A stretch of DNA of 64,000 bases from Acanthochlamys bracteata (lineage: Eukaryota; Streptophyta; Magnoliopsida; Pandanales; Velloziaceae): assembly GCA_019914995.1 (NCBI GenBank), contig CM034144.1, positions 2,945,489 to 3,009,488 of the forward strand. The letters are read 5' to 3'. Shown here in pieces: positions 22,016-33,128 of the stretch. Numbering within the stretch: position 1 is the first letter of the stretch; each line of letters starts with the position of its first letter. The notes under the pieces were generated by a model. The model saw only the letters and a list, made by a program, of their open reading frames with translations. It made no database searches and was not told the DNA's origin. The position numbers and the translations under genes are program-made.

Positions 22016-24767
22016 TGTAATATCTAGACTTACTAAGGGACAAGTCATATCATTTTTAGAAGTAAAGGCCCTAACATGCAATGTTTTCTTCTTTCTTTTT
22101 TTTTCTTCTCCTATCTCATTTTTCTCCTTCTTCCTCCTCCCGCAGCCACCCGAACCTCATGCCTATGTGCGATCTCCCCTCCGACGCGTGATGACCCTCT
22201 CCTGCATCGTTTTTCCTCTGTTCTTCCTCCGGCTACCTTCTTTTTCTCGTCAGCTTAGCTCATCCAAGCCGGTTTATTCGAATTGATCGCCGTCAACGAA
22301 ACCCTAGATTTCGCCGGAGCTTTGAGCCGGCAAATTAACGGGGCTGAAGTAGAGAAAGCATCTCCTCACCTTACTAAAGCCTTCCCCTTTATCAATTGCA
22401 CCGAATTTCTACTCGGGTGCGACGGCAAGTGTAATTGTTAGTCTGCCGTAAAATCGCTCGATTTCTGCCATCGACGTCCCTTCTTGACTTCGCCGTCTTT
22501 TCCGTTAAACTCTGTTACTCTTGAGGATTATTTCGTTGGTAATTTCTTCTCTTGTCAGAAAGTTTGCCGGAACCTTAAATTTCGCCGGAATTCGACGAGT
22601 TGGCGAGACACGCATCTAGGTGAGTTTCGATGCTCTTATCTTCTGTTTTGAATCTCTGAATCTGTTATTGGCTAGCCTTGACCTATTTTACCGTAGGTGT
22701 TCTTTGAATTGAAATATCGAAAGTTTATCGTTGCGATATGGGGCCGATTTTGAGTCTAACTTGCTTGAATTGTGAGTTATTATTTGAGAATTGATTTAGT
22801 TCGCTTATTGCGATTCCGTTGTTCGATATTGATAATAAGATTAGAGGCGGAGTTGTCGAGTGACTCGAGTTGGTGATACCTTTGGTCTTGAATAATTGCG
22901 TGCATCCCCAGGTGAGGGTTACCATGTCTTTTTTTTTCTAGTGATATCGTTAGGCCTTTCGACACAGGTAACATCCACTTGGAACTTCGGCATACCTTGC
23001 CACTTTCTATATATTGATTAAATTATCTGTCATGCTATATTATATATCTTGTGTGAAATATGCTTAAGTAAGATCCCCTATGAACTAATCTAAAAAGCAT
23101 GCTATAATTAATGGCTTAGTTCTTTAAAGAATCAATGGCATTAACTACTAGGCATGCTATAGGAATTCTTGTATGTAATGCATAATTCAGTTGTAGATCA
23201 TGTTTGCATAACAGCATAATTAGGATTGTAATAGTATGTTAATATTTCATAAACTTAGTGGCGTGACTGTCGAATATGTTCAACATGCACATCACTGTTT
23301 ACATTCAAACATGTATACGTATAATTATGATGGCATTGAAAGCATGACATAACATGTTCATTGTGTGAAGCCTATTATATTATATCTATTTTTTAAGGAC
23401 TGCATTGGTATGAAACAATACAGAACATAACAAGTATTATCCTAATCTATATTATGAATACTTGCATGTACACTAAGTCCTAGGATATACTGAGCAGCGA
23501 AATATATAGATAGCCGGTGGGTCCTAGGGCATACTGAGCACCGAACTATGAGATGTGAATTATCGGTGATTCTCAGAATATACTGGGCACCGAAATATAT
23601 GAATAGCCGATGGGTCTCAGAATATACTAAATATCGAGCTATGAGATATGAATAGCCGGTGGGTTATAGGGCATACTAGACATTGAGTTTGTTGATTCTG
23701 ATATATATAAAGGTACTATATATGTATGCTTGTTTGATATGTATAGTGACGTGATGCGAGTTGGAGATGTGATATCACTCGATCACTTAAGCTTTATTGT
23801 TGCTTCTGATGCATTGCATGCATTATTATCATATGTTTGCTGGTGTGGACATATTATATATATGTATTATAGCTTTAAAATGAGTGCATAGGTATGTTGA
23901 CATATATAAAGATGCATATGACCTTGATAATATATAGTCGATTTTTTTGCATAAGCATATGCAACATCTGTTGAGTCATTAACGGCATATGCATAACATT
24001 GTAATATAAAAATAGAGAATCTACCTAGTATAATAACTTTATAAAAAAGAATGGATTGTTGTGTGTTGCATCGCATCCTTATCATATTCTCTCTATTGAG
24101 GACTGAGTGGGTATGGGACGATTTAGGACTTGGTAGGAATTATTTTGATCAATCCTTTTCTTTTTGTAGATGTAGAAATATAGAAATCAAATATTAGAAA
24201 ATGCATTAGAAAACTTAAAACGGTGCATCTGCTTTTCACCTCACTGAGACTGGGCTCACCCTCTTTCTTTTCTTTGTCCTGTCCCAGTCTTTGTAGGATT
24301 TTATTTAAATTTAGTGGACTCCATAACCGTGGATTGAAGACACGTAATAGGTATGTTAGTCGTTTCATATTTCATTTAGTTGGCTCTGCAACACTCGAGT
24401 GATTGTTTTGTTCTTATTATTGTTTTGTAAATTATCGGCTTGGCGTCCGATTATTGATTTATTTGTTTTCTCTTTTTTTGTTGAGATTTATTACCGAAGG
24501 TAGCAGTTGTATAAATTGTTAAATCTTCTATGTGTTTTTATTGTCTTGGTGTAGTTTATAAAAACTTGTGGAGGGTGATTTTAATTTATTTAAATTAGGT
24601 TTTCCCTTGATTTTTCAAGAAAGATTCTGTCGAAAATTTTTGAAAACTTTTACACGTATTGTTTTGAAGTCCATTCTTGTAGGTTTATTAGGTTGGACTT
24701 TGGTTGAGCTTTGCTTGGGCTTGGTTTAGTCCAATGCCCTTCATGGCTCTTGGGTCGGGTCGTGATA
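22016..24767. mobile_element. Solo LTR (gypsy-type), 2.75 kb, inserted in copia
   Basis: The segment interrupts the copia reading LGLS/QETYI and is bounded by a perfect 5-bp duplication AGATA at 22011-22015 and 24768-24772. It begins TGTAATATCTAG and ends TTGGGTCGGGTCGTGATA, like the ends of long gypsy (Tekay/Del-type) LTRs apart from a C-to-T-like change in the last bases. It holds a GC-rich, gene-leader-like block (22100-22640) and an internal repeat (23484-23690), but no gag, pol or second LTR. Small open frames inside (22008-22286, 23867-24085, 24123-24368) are incidental. The gypsy assignment rests on the ends and length only. Confidence 0.85.
23484..23690. repeat. Four-unit tandem repeat inside the solo LTR
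   Basis: Units of about 55 bp alternate ATACTGAGCACCGAA-type and AATAGCCGGTGGGTC-type segments, with GGGCATACT and ATATACT variants. About four imperfect units. Noncoding. Confidence 0.8.
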
Positions 24768-24772
24768 AGATA

Positions 24773-25315
24773 ATCCTAAGACATCTTGAGATCCATCTTT
24801 GAGATAAGCTCAGTAACGTTAGATGTCTTACCCATATCTCTCATATCAAAATATTTCGAAGTTTTTATTTTGCCTCATGCAATAACCCGATATCATTAGT
24901 TGTAAGCAAAATATCATCAACATATAAAATCAAAAAGATGATTTTACTCTCACTAACTTTGTGATATATACATTGATCCATAACGTTCTCAACCAAACCA
25001 AATGAAGAGTATTATAAAACTTTGAATACCACTGACTGGAGGCTTATTTATTCCATAAGTTGATTACGAAACTTATAAACCAAGTGCTTACCTATATTTG
25101 AAACAAATCCTTCAAGTTATTTCATAAATCTTTATTGAGTAATGCAGTTTTTATATCCATTTGATGTAAAGCTAACGTCATTATGAGAAATTTTTTTTAG
25201 AAAGAGGAGAGAATGTCTCTCAATAATCAATTCCTTCCTTTTGTGTGAACCTTTTAGTAGCAAGTCTAATCTTATGTCTCTTAATGTTGCCTAATGGATC
25301 TTTCTTGATTTAGGG
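24773..25315 (-). mobile_element. Ty1/copia remnant: reverse transcriptase part
   Basis: Upstream half of the copia element interrupted by the solo LTR. The minus strand reads the catalytic-site block YVDDILLTTNDIGLLHEAK, then FDMRDMGK in another frame, and DGSQDVLGLS just before the insertion point. Frameshifts and stops are frequent. The 5' end is lost near a MITE at about 25316. Confidence 0.85.
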
Positions 25316-25552
25316 GATATTTGGGGATGCTTTTGAAAATGAGCATTTCTAGAACGAAGTGTTTTTTTGAGAATTTTGGAAAATAAGCACTATTTTTTTA
25401 CATAAAAAATAATTAAAATAAGTAATAATAAAATCTTGTGATATAAAATTTTTTTGTACTTAAAAAATTTTAAAATTATAGAAAGTCGTAGAACATTTCT
25501 TAAAAAAATGTTAAATAAAAAGTTGGAAAAAAAAAAAAAATAAAAAGCTTAG
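25316..25552. mobile_element. Probable hAT-type MITE, about 240 bp
   Basis: The left end reads GGGATATTTGGGGATGC, and the reverse complement of the right end reads TGTGATGTTTGGCTAAGC. The interior is a run of A/T homopolymers. The target-site duplication is not clear. It abuts the truncated copia remnant. Confidence 0.5.
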
Positions 25553-25727
25553 CCAAACATCACATTAAATATTTATTTACAACCAATAGTCTTCAGCCTA
25601 TTAGGCAATAAAAAGATTCCAGATTTGATTATTTGGTATAGAATCGATCTCATCTTCATAGCATCTTACTAAAACACAGATTATCACTTTTCATTACTGG
25701 TGAAAATATCTCAATATATATATGAAA

Positions 25728-26110
25728 GGGATAGATGCACTCTAACCCTTATGCATACTCCAGCGCACTTCACGGCCGTTTGTGGCCGTGGATACCTTCA
25801 AATTCAATCTCTATTATTGGATATGAAGAACTACGAATCCTTAACATATTGACAAAATTTTATCTCGATCGGACTATGGATAGATCTTCATTCGATCACT
25901 TGATAATAATGACACAAATAGTGAAAATTAACAATTGTGATCAAGTGGCTGGATGGAGGTCGATTTGTACTCCGATCGAGATGAAATTTCGTCAATATGT
26001 TAACAACTCGTAGTTCTTCGTATTCAACGGTAGAGATTGAATTTGAAGGTCTCAACGGCCACAAACGGCCGTAGAGTGCGCTGGAGTGTGCATAAGGGTT
26101 AGAGTGCCCC
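25728..26110. mobile_element. Foldback element with arms of about 185 bp
   Basis: The left arm (25737 to about 25915) and the right arm (about 25925-26107) are inverted copies. Both read GCACTCTAACCCTTATGCA, CTCCAGCGCACT, ACGGCCGTTTGTGGCCGT and CCTTCAAATTCAATCTCTA inward in the same order. Almost the whole element can fold into one hairpin. TATATATAT lies on both sides and may be the target site. The open frame 25735-26013 is incidental. Confidence 0.85.
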
Positions 26111-26114
26111 TATA

Positions 26115-26400
26115 TATATGGGATAAGATAGAAGCACATGACATCCTTAGAGGCCCATGGTTGAGAATTCAACTCCACCTTGAATATTAAGAACCATGAG
26201 TTGAGAATATGTTGATAAAATTTTAACTCATCGAAATACGATCCGACCTCCATCGGAACACTTGATCAAAGTTATACAAAAACAAAATATATATCTTTTG
26301 TCAAATTTAATATTTTATGCTATTTTGATATATATATATTTATAATCATGTATTATTTAACTTCCATAAAGATTTTTCACATGACAAATCTAATGGATAT
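26115..26400. mobile_element. Decayed relative of the foldback element
   Basis: The order TTGAGAATTCAA, ATGTTGATAAAATTTTAACTC, CCGACCTCCATC and CACTTGATCAAAG follows one arm of the adjoining element in diverged form. No second arm is visible. Confidence 0.4.
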
Positions 26401-27575
26401 TTCAATGGTAGGGAACTAAACCAAAACTAGGGAAATTTTAGAAATCAAAACGAAAACCTTAGCAATCAATGCAAAACTAAGAAAAAAACTTAGAGCCACT
26501 GAGATGAGTTACCCCACCATCCTTTAAACAAAAAGACATATCTAAACCGTGCGTAACTAGTTAATAGCATGAACAAGATTAAAAAAGGTTGCACTCAATG
26601 TTATTGTGTTGAATAAAGTGATGAGCATCTGAAGGTAAAGTACTGCGTTGGATTGCATAAAGTATAAAGTGATGGCCACTCTGATTAGATTATATAGTAG
26701 TCTTGCCATTTCACCTACAAGTAAATCACGATGAACGGATAACTTGGTAGGTTGTACATGTATTACTCTTACTTTTTGCGTATAGAAAGGATATTTACTT
26801 CTCAAATCTTGTTCGTTCTTGTATCAAGCTTGAGTCTCTTGCACCTGATGAAGGGCATTGTCATATGCATGCAAGCGCCTCACTTAAATAATTACTATGT
26901 ATCTCTTTTGATAATCCACTTGACTTGGAGCCTACTAGTTAAATAAAACAGCTATATGTACGTAGCAAAAAAAATAAATCACACATCTACAGAAAAATAG
27001 TAAGGTTGGTATTTGAGGTACATGGTGAAACGCGAGGTATTTTGGATTCCTCGATCGGTTATTACTGCATAGTGCATTGTGGTTACTCGGTTTTAAGTTT
27101 GACAAATGCTTTTATTTTTTATTTTTTTATTTTTTTGGAGTAACGCTGGCGAGAGTTGGTTCACATTCACTGCTTGTTTCATGAAATTAAGAATTTTCAA
27201 TTTTAAATTTCTTCCAAAATAGAAAACAGAAATCACAATTGCTATCTTAATGCGGCTGCATCAAGCTTCAAAGACAGTATTTTAATTTTTAATTTATATT
27301 TTTTAATATATTTTTATAAATATTTAAAAAATTTAGAAATAAAAAAAATTTTACGTAATAAAATTTTTTATTGCATATTTTTATTATTTATCTTAGATAA
27401 AAAAATTCATTTTTTTAAAAAAATAAAAATATGTTTAATTTTAAAAAAATTCTATTTTAAAAATACTTCCAAATGATTTCTCGTCGATCTTAAATCTACA
27501 ATACTGAGAGAGAGCTAGAAGAAGAGGCATCGGACTTCAAGTGTCCTCTTCTTTAATTAGTACAACAGCAACAAC
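26401..27575. other. Unassigned AT-rich DNA
   Basis: No gene supported. The tract 27290-27480 is A/T homopolymer-rich and resembles the interior of the small MITEs elsewhere in the window. Confidence 0.45.
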
Positions 27576-30092
27576 AGATGAAAAACTCTTTCAATCTTAT
27601 TCTAACTTATTCTCCAATTCTTCAGTACAATTATATATATATAAACTCCTTATAATACTAAATAAGAAGAGTTCTAAACAAATAAAGAAATCTAATTTTA
27701 GGAGAATTCTAAATAAAGAAAAATATCTAATTCTAAAAGAAATATTTTAATATAACTAAAATATTAGATATATATTGATTCACGTCAACACTCTCCCTCA
27801 AATTGATGCAACGATATTATCGATGACAAACTTGCTTAGTGAGTCTACTTGATCTTTCTCTAGTCTGATATGTCGGGTCGAATTAGGTTGGGTTGGATAA
27901 ATCTGTCCAGATCGGGTTGGACTTGATGGTCCTTATTGGGTTGGACAAATTCGTCCAGATCATGTTGGACAAAAAATGTCCAAATCGCATCGAACTTATC
28001 GGTCTAGGTCGGGTTGGACAAAACTGTTCAAGTCGGGTCGGACTTGTCGGTCCGGGTCGGGCTGGACAAATCTGTCTAGGTCGGGTCGGACTTGTTGATT
28101 CCGAATCGGGTTGGACGAATCTGTCCAAATCGTGTTGGACAAAAATGTCCAAGTCGGATCAGACTTATCGGTCTGAATCGGGTTGGACAAAATTGTCCAA
28201 GTCGGGTTGAACTATATGTCCGAGTCAGGTCTGATTCGGTTCTGAATCAAGTCTAAATCGATTAGGTTTGAAAACTAGTCTTGGTCAAGTCTGGTTCGGT
28301 CTAATTTAGCAGATTGGACTAAACTAAATCTGCTTCGTCTGGTTAAGTCTATATCAGATCTACTACGTCTTGTTCGGTCTTGAACTAATCTGGTCTAGTT
28401 TGGTTCGATTGAATCCGATTTTGTTTGGCTGAACTAGACTTGATTCAATTTAATTCGGTCTGCATCAAGCCTGATTTCTGACTCTGTCTTAGGTCAGCTC
28501 TGGTTCGGTCGGTCTGATTTGGTATATTCCTATATGGGTAAGTTTTTGAATCAAGCTGGATCAGCTCACTTGATCTACCTCGGTCAAGTCGGTCCATCAA
28601 ATCTGTTGATCTTGTTGGGTCTGGATCATTTTGATCAGTTTGGTTCAACTAAACCGATCAGGTGAGTCAAACAAGTCGGTTCGATATGTATGACTTGGTC
28701 TGTTCGGTTCGGCTTACTGGTCCGATTCGGTTGAACAGGTCTAGCAGCAGCGAGTAGAAGGCCGGTGGCGGGCAGTGACAGGAGGGAGCAGCGATGCGAG
28801 GAGCACTGACAGCTACGGTAGTCAGGCAGCGAAATCAGATTCTGATGGCGATCGAGCGGTGAAGCCTAAATCGAGTGAGCAAGTAGCGGCAAGGCCGGGT
28901 GGGTTAAAGACGACGACGACAGCAATATCAGTACTCATTCGATCTAGCCTGAGTCCGGTCCAATTGGTCCGACGGGTTGTAGGATCGGAGAAGACAACCG
29001 ACGAGATCGTGATCAATGTCGTGAGCTAGCAGCAGGGAGCGTGATGCAACGGTAGTCAGCAACCCAACAGCGGCGAGTCGGTGACGACACTTGAGATCAA
29101 ACCCTTGATCTATGCGATCAGATCAGTGCGGTGAGAGTGGACTCGAACAACGGTCGGCGGGCGACAGCGTGCTGTTCCAATAGCGGCTGTGGAAAGTTGA
29201 TGGTCTCACAATGGTGTAGGCACTCCGTCGGCGGTGTTGGTATGGCGATAAGCAGCACTGGCTATAACGGGAGGTCCGATCGAACTGTTGATCAGCAAAG
29301 CAGCAGTGAGATCAGGTCGGTGGTAATAGCGGGGTTAATCGAGGCCGAAGACGTCAGCAATGGCGAGGCTAAGGCGGATCCGGTAATTTCGAACTAGTGG
29401 CAGCAGCAATGACAATCAAAGCAATTTCTGTGGAGATCAACGATTTCAGTTGCGGAGCGAAAGATCTAGTGAGGACAACGGCGCCGTAAGAGAGATCGAG
29501 TAGCACTCCGGCGGCTAAGTCGGGTGCGGCATAGACTAGAACGACGATCAGTGGAGATCCGGAGAATTAGCAAGTTTGAAATAGGTAGAGGCGCGGCAGT
29601 GGCAGCCCGTTGTGACGATACCGCGAAGAGACTGCGGCGAGAGAGATCTTGCTGTTAATCGGAATGAGAAAATGGCCACAATGCTTGGGTGAGGCAGCGG
29701 TGATGTTTGGCGACGAAACAACGGCGATGGCTTGTCAAATCAACGTCGAAACGGCGACGATGGATCTCGCAAGAATATTCGCATCAACAGCGGAATCTTA
29801 ACTTCTGAGCGGTGGGGATGGAGGCGGCGGCGATCCTTACGTTGCGATCAGATCTCACGATAGCGGCAAAATAGTTTGGTCGAAATCTAATCGTCGGAGT
29901 TGTCATCTTCTACGACAACAACGGATATATCTGGTCGGATCTAATTGTCGGAGTCGTATCTTCCACGACGATATCGGATAGATCTAAAATTTTATTCTGA
30001 TACCATGATGAAAAACTCTTTCAATCTTATTTCAACTTATTTTCTAATTTTTCAATACAATTATATATATATAGACTCCTTATAATACTATT
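27576..30092 (-). mobile_element. Non-autonomous LTR retrotransposon (LARD/TRIM-like)
   Basis: An intact 215-bp LTR at 27576-27790 (minus strand TGTTGACGTGAATC to TTTTTCATC) and a truncated LTR at 30006-30092 share AAAAACTCTTTCAATCTTATT and ATTATATATATATA. Directly inside the right LTR the minus strand reads TGGTATCAGA, the primer-binding site complementary to initiator methionine tRNA. Directly inside the left LTR it reads TTTGAGGGAGAG, a polypurine tract. So both priming sites are present and the element is read on the minus strand. The 2.2-kb interior carries no gag, protease, integrase or reverse transcriptase. It consists of a GC-rich leader (28740-30000) and a low-complexity CCGAAC/GACC-type tract with a palindrome array (27878-28225). 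The open frames there are products of the repeat. Confidence 0.85.
27878..28225. repeat. Array of about eleven short palindromes
   Basis: Units of about 30 bp each contain a small inverted repeat, for example TTGGACAAAATTGTCCAA, TTGGACAAAAATGTCCAA, TCGGACTTGTCGGTCCG and CAGACTTATCGGTCTG, separated by GTCGGG-type linkers. Stems keep pairing although the stem sequence varies (GGAC/GTCC, AGAC/GTCT). It lies inside the LTR element next to its polypurine tract. The plus-strand frame 27893-28210 is just a translation of the repeat. Confidence 0.85.
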
Positions 30093-32378
30093 TTACTCTC
30101 ATCCTCTCTTGTATAACAGAAGTCTTGCAGTACTGCCACATTTCAACTTCAATTTTCAGTAATTTCATACGACAAATACTCACTGCTAAAATAACAGCAA
30201 GCAACAGTAAATCAATTTCCCTGAACATAATTAATTAAGGCTTGACTAGAGTCTTCAGCATATATAATTTTGGATCGTGAGTTTAACTTTTTACTTGTCT
30301 AAAGTCAAAACTCTTTGTTTAAAAAATAAAAAAGAACATCTATCAATCTTGTTGGGCATTCGGGACTCAAATCAACGCTTTACGCGTAAAGCATCAAATC
30401 CAACTGGAGATATCTCTATCTTCTCTAGATATGCTTTTGGTTAATTGGTTCTCAGAATTTGAAAGATATAAAGAAGAAAAACCCAAAAAAATAGTGACGA
30501 ATGTATAATTGGTTGCATGCATGCAGTAGACTGCACGGCAGAGGAAAATAACAAACACAAAAAACAGATAACAGGCTCATTATTTTGGTTTCAAGCATGT
30601 GTATTAAGCTTTCAGTTTATCAGAAACCTCATTAGAAACTTTTGGTTGTATATCTCATTAGATTTTAGTTACGTTGTCCTTTTCTTACAATAAGGTAGAC
30701 AAATTAACATGTATATCTCTTTCTGGCAAAAATGCACATGGTCAATATTGGCAATATGCATGGGAAACAAACAGAACCTACATCTGCAGGCTTATTCCAA
30801 ATCTACTGCATTGTATTGGGTAAGTTAAAATTTTAATTCCATTTATTTTAAATTTGAAGGTATAAGAGAAGGCATTTTTTTTATTGAGATAACTAATTTC
30901 TTTCATAGGCATTAATTTGCCAACAGTCGACACACAACGAACCATCAAATACTCAAAACAAATTGCTAAATTTTTCTGGGGAAAGAAATCGGTGAAGGAA
31001 GGAGGCAAGAAAATCAACTACAACAACAACCAACGAAGAAATAAATAAATAAAAGAAAGGGCAATGAATGCGATGTTATATCTGGTGATGGTTATCTCTC
31101 ATCTCCATCCTGCCGCGTCTGTTACCTTGGTCGACACTCTGACTTTGCGATCAAGTGAAGATTTCGTTGGATCAAATTAAACTGCTAACCTCCACAAAAG
31201 AAAAACAGAAAGAAAAAAAAAAGAAAAGTTGAATAGAAAGAATACCTCTTTAATATTCCGTAGGTTTTCAAAATAAAATAATTTATCAATCACTTATGAG
31301 TTAGTATTTTCTAGTATCTAGTTAATAGTGTGCGATTATTATTAAAAAGTATAAATTATTAAACTGACTAATTCAACGCTTATTTGGTCTAATTCAAAAC
31401 GAATTATTTTTCTACTTTCAAATTGGCTACTGTATTTGTACTTAGGCACTATTTCTAAATCATTCCACTACTAATTTAGATTTAGTTTAATTTAGAAACC
31501 CAATAATCTCTCCTATTGCAACACATCTAGTAGCTTCATTAAATAAAAATAATTAATCAATTATTTATAGATTAGCATCTATAAATATATACTTATTTCA
31601 GCAAATTATAAGAAAACATGAATTATTAAGTTCATCAAATCATATCTATTTCACCTAATGCAAGACAAATTGTTAGTCCATTTCTAAATTGGCTAACATA
31701 TTTGTTACTTGAATACTATACTTAAGCCCCTTGATATAAATTGTTAGTCCATTTCTAAATTGTTAGTCCATTTCACTACTACTCCATAAATCTGGTCCAA
31801 TTTGAAGCCCAAAAATTTTATTGAAAGATAATACTGTCAGAAAAAGTACGCACACAGACTCTTGTAATGAAGAAATTTCTTAATTACTAATTAATCAAAC
31901 TCAACTGCTAGATTTTCATTAGTTGCTTTCATTGCAGAGTGACTAATTATCACTCTTGGAACACATGATGCAGTACAGTTCTGCCACATGGGAAGGCTCT
32001 AGATTTATATTAATGTGTACCTAATGAAAAATATTTTGGAGCTAAATAGTTTACATCGATCTCGATGTTGCCAGTAATCTTGTCACATTCATTCCTCCTC
32101 ATCATCGATTGCAACTTGGTAAGATGTGAATCTTTTCTTGTTTCTTAAAGTGAACAATTTATTCTTTATTTTAGAGAGTCACGGACCCTAAGTTGCGTAT
32201 GTCATAAATATTTTTAATATAACAGATCATGAAAATTTTTGGGGTAAACTGTACTCGAAGTAAATGGGTTAACATTTATCTCCTCATACTTATTCAAGCT
32301 TGCGAGAACAAGAAAGTATATATAAAGTATATATAAAGTAGAACCAGATCGGTGATATGGACAAATGCAATTTCCGAC
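30093..32378. other. Unassigned intergenic DNA
   Basis: No supported gene. Between 31380 and 31810 a diverged direct repeat is visible (TTCTAAATTGGCTA, ACTACTCCATAAAT and similar strings about 270 bases apart). The minus-strand frame 30778-31017 has no motif. Confidence 0.45.
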
Positions 32379-32454
32379 AATAAGATTATCATTTGTATTT
32401 ATTCTTGTGCAGGGAGATAAGATTATCATTTGTATTTATTCTTGTACAGGGAGA
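32379..32454. repeat. 37-bp tandem duplication
   Basis: TAAGATTATCATTTGTATTT followed by ATTCTTGTGCAGGGAGA at 32381 recurs at 32418 with a single G/A difference. Noncoding. Confidence 0.9.
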
Positions 32455-32520
32455 TTTATTTATTTTCTTTGGCTTTTCTGGGACTTAAGCCCCTAAACTC
32501 CTTTCGGCAAAAAATTTTCT

Positions 32521-32541
32521 TTTTTTTTTTTTTTTTTTTTT
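32521..32541. repeat. Poly-T tract
   Basis: An uninterrupted run of 20-21 T residues after an AAAAATTTTC stretch. Nothing else marks an element end here. Confidence 0.9.
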
Positions 32542-32975
32542 CGTGATAGGATTTAGATTTAGCATTTACAAGCTAGCACTTCCATATTGATAGACGTTTG
32601 CAATTAATTTTAGTGGGTATCAACAAAAATTCTAACACATGATTTTGGTTCTGAAACATTATTCATTGTTAGCTGAGCATCAAACTTTCGATAAACATGA
32701 TTTGGAATTTCCCTACTGCGTTAAGATCTAGTTATGGTAGTTAGAAACATGATCCATAATTGATATTAGTGTCAATCATACAAATTCATCGTCAAATGAC
32801 ATAGATTCAAATTAGAAGTGCAGAAGACTGCAACTACTAGGAGAAGATAATCTAACTGCCAATGAACATATATAGGACGAGAAGCAAATTCTCATTAGTA
32901 GCGCCTGTACAGATTTACTTAACTCTCTCTCGAACCAACAGAGGCTCCGAGTTAACCTTACAACTCAGGTTTTAT

Positions 32976-33128
32976 CTAAGTAGAGCAAAAACGTAGAAGG
33001 GGGTTTGTGTTTTGTTGTGTTGTCTGTTCTTGCATGGAGTGTTGTTCTTTGGTTAAGTTCAAAGATCTGTCGTCCTTGCTCTTGTGCTTGGAAGAAGAAC
33101 CAAAACCATCCATGTGAGCTGCTTCTTT
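32976..33128 (-). other. Weak candidate for a terminal exon
   Basis: The minus strand shows an acceptor-like TATTACAAAAG followed by an open frame of about 50 codons beginning AAHMDGFGSSSKHKSKDD and ending LLRFCST with TAG at 32976-32978. The residues are polar and protein-like, but no partner exon or family is visible, so this may be chance. Confidence 0.2.

Noticed and set aside
22008-22286. 92-codon plus-strand frame
   Set aside because: It lies at the start of the solo LTR in a TC-rich leader.
27883-28210. Overlapping frames on both strands of about 90-105 codons
   Set aside because: They are translations of the palindrome array. Repetitive DNA without stops gives such frames on both strands.
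27878-28225. CRISPR-like array
   Set aside because: The units are variable palindromes without unique spacers, inside a plant LTR element.
28775-29397. Plus-strand frames of 84 and 88 codons
   Set aside because: They are antisense to the GC-rich leader of the non-autonomous LTR element and have no motif.
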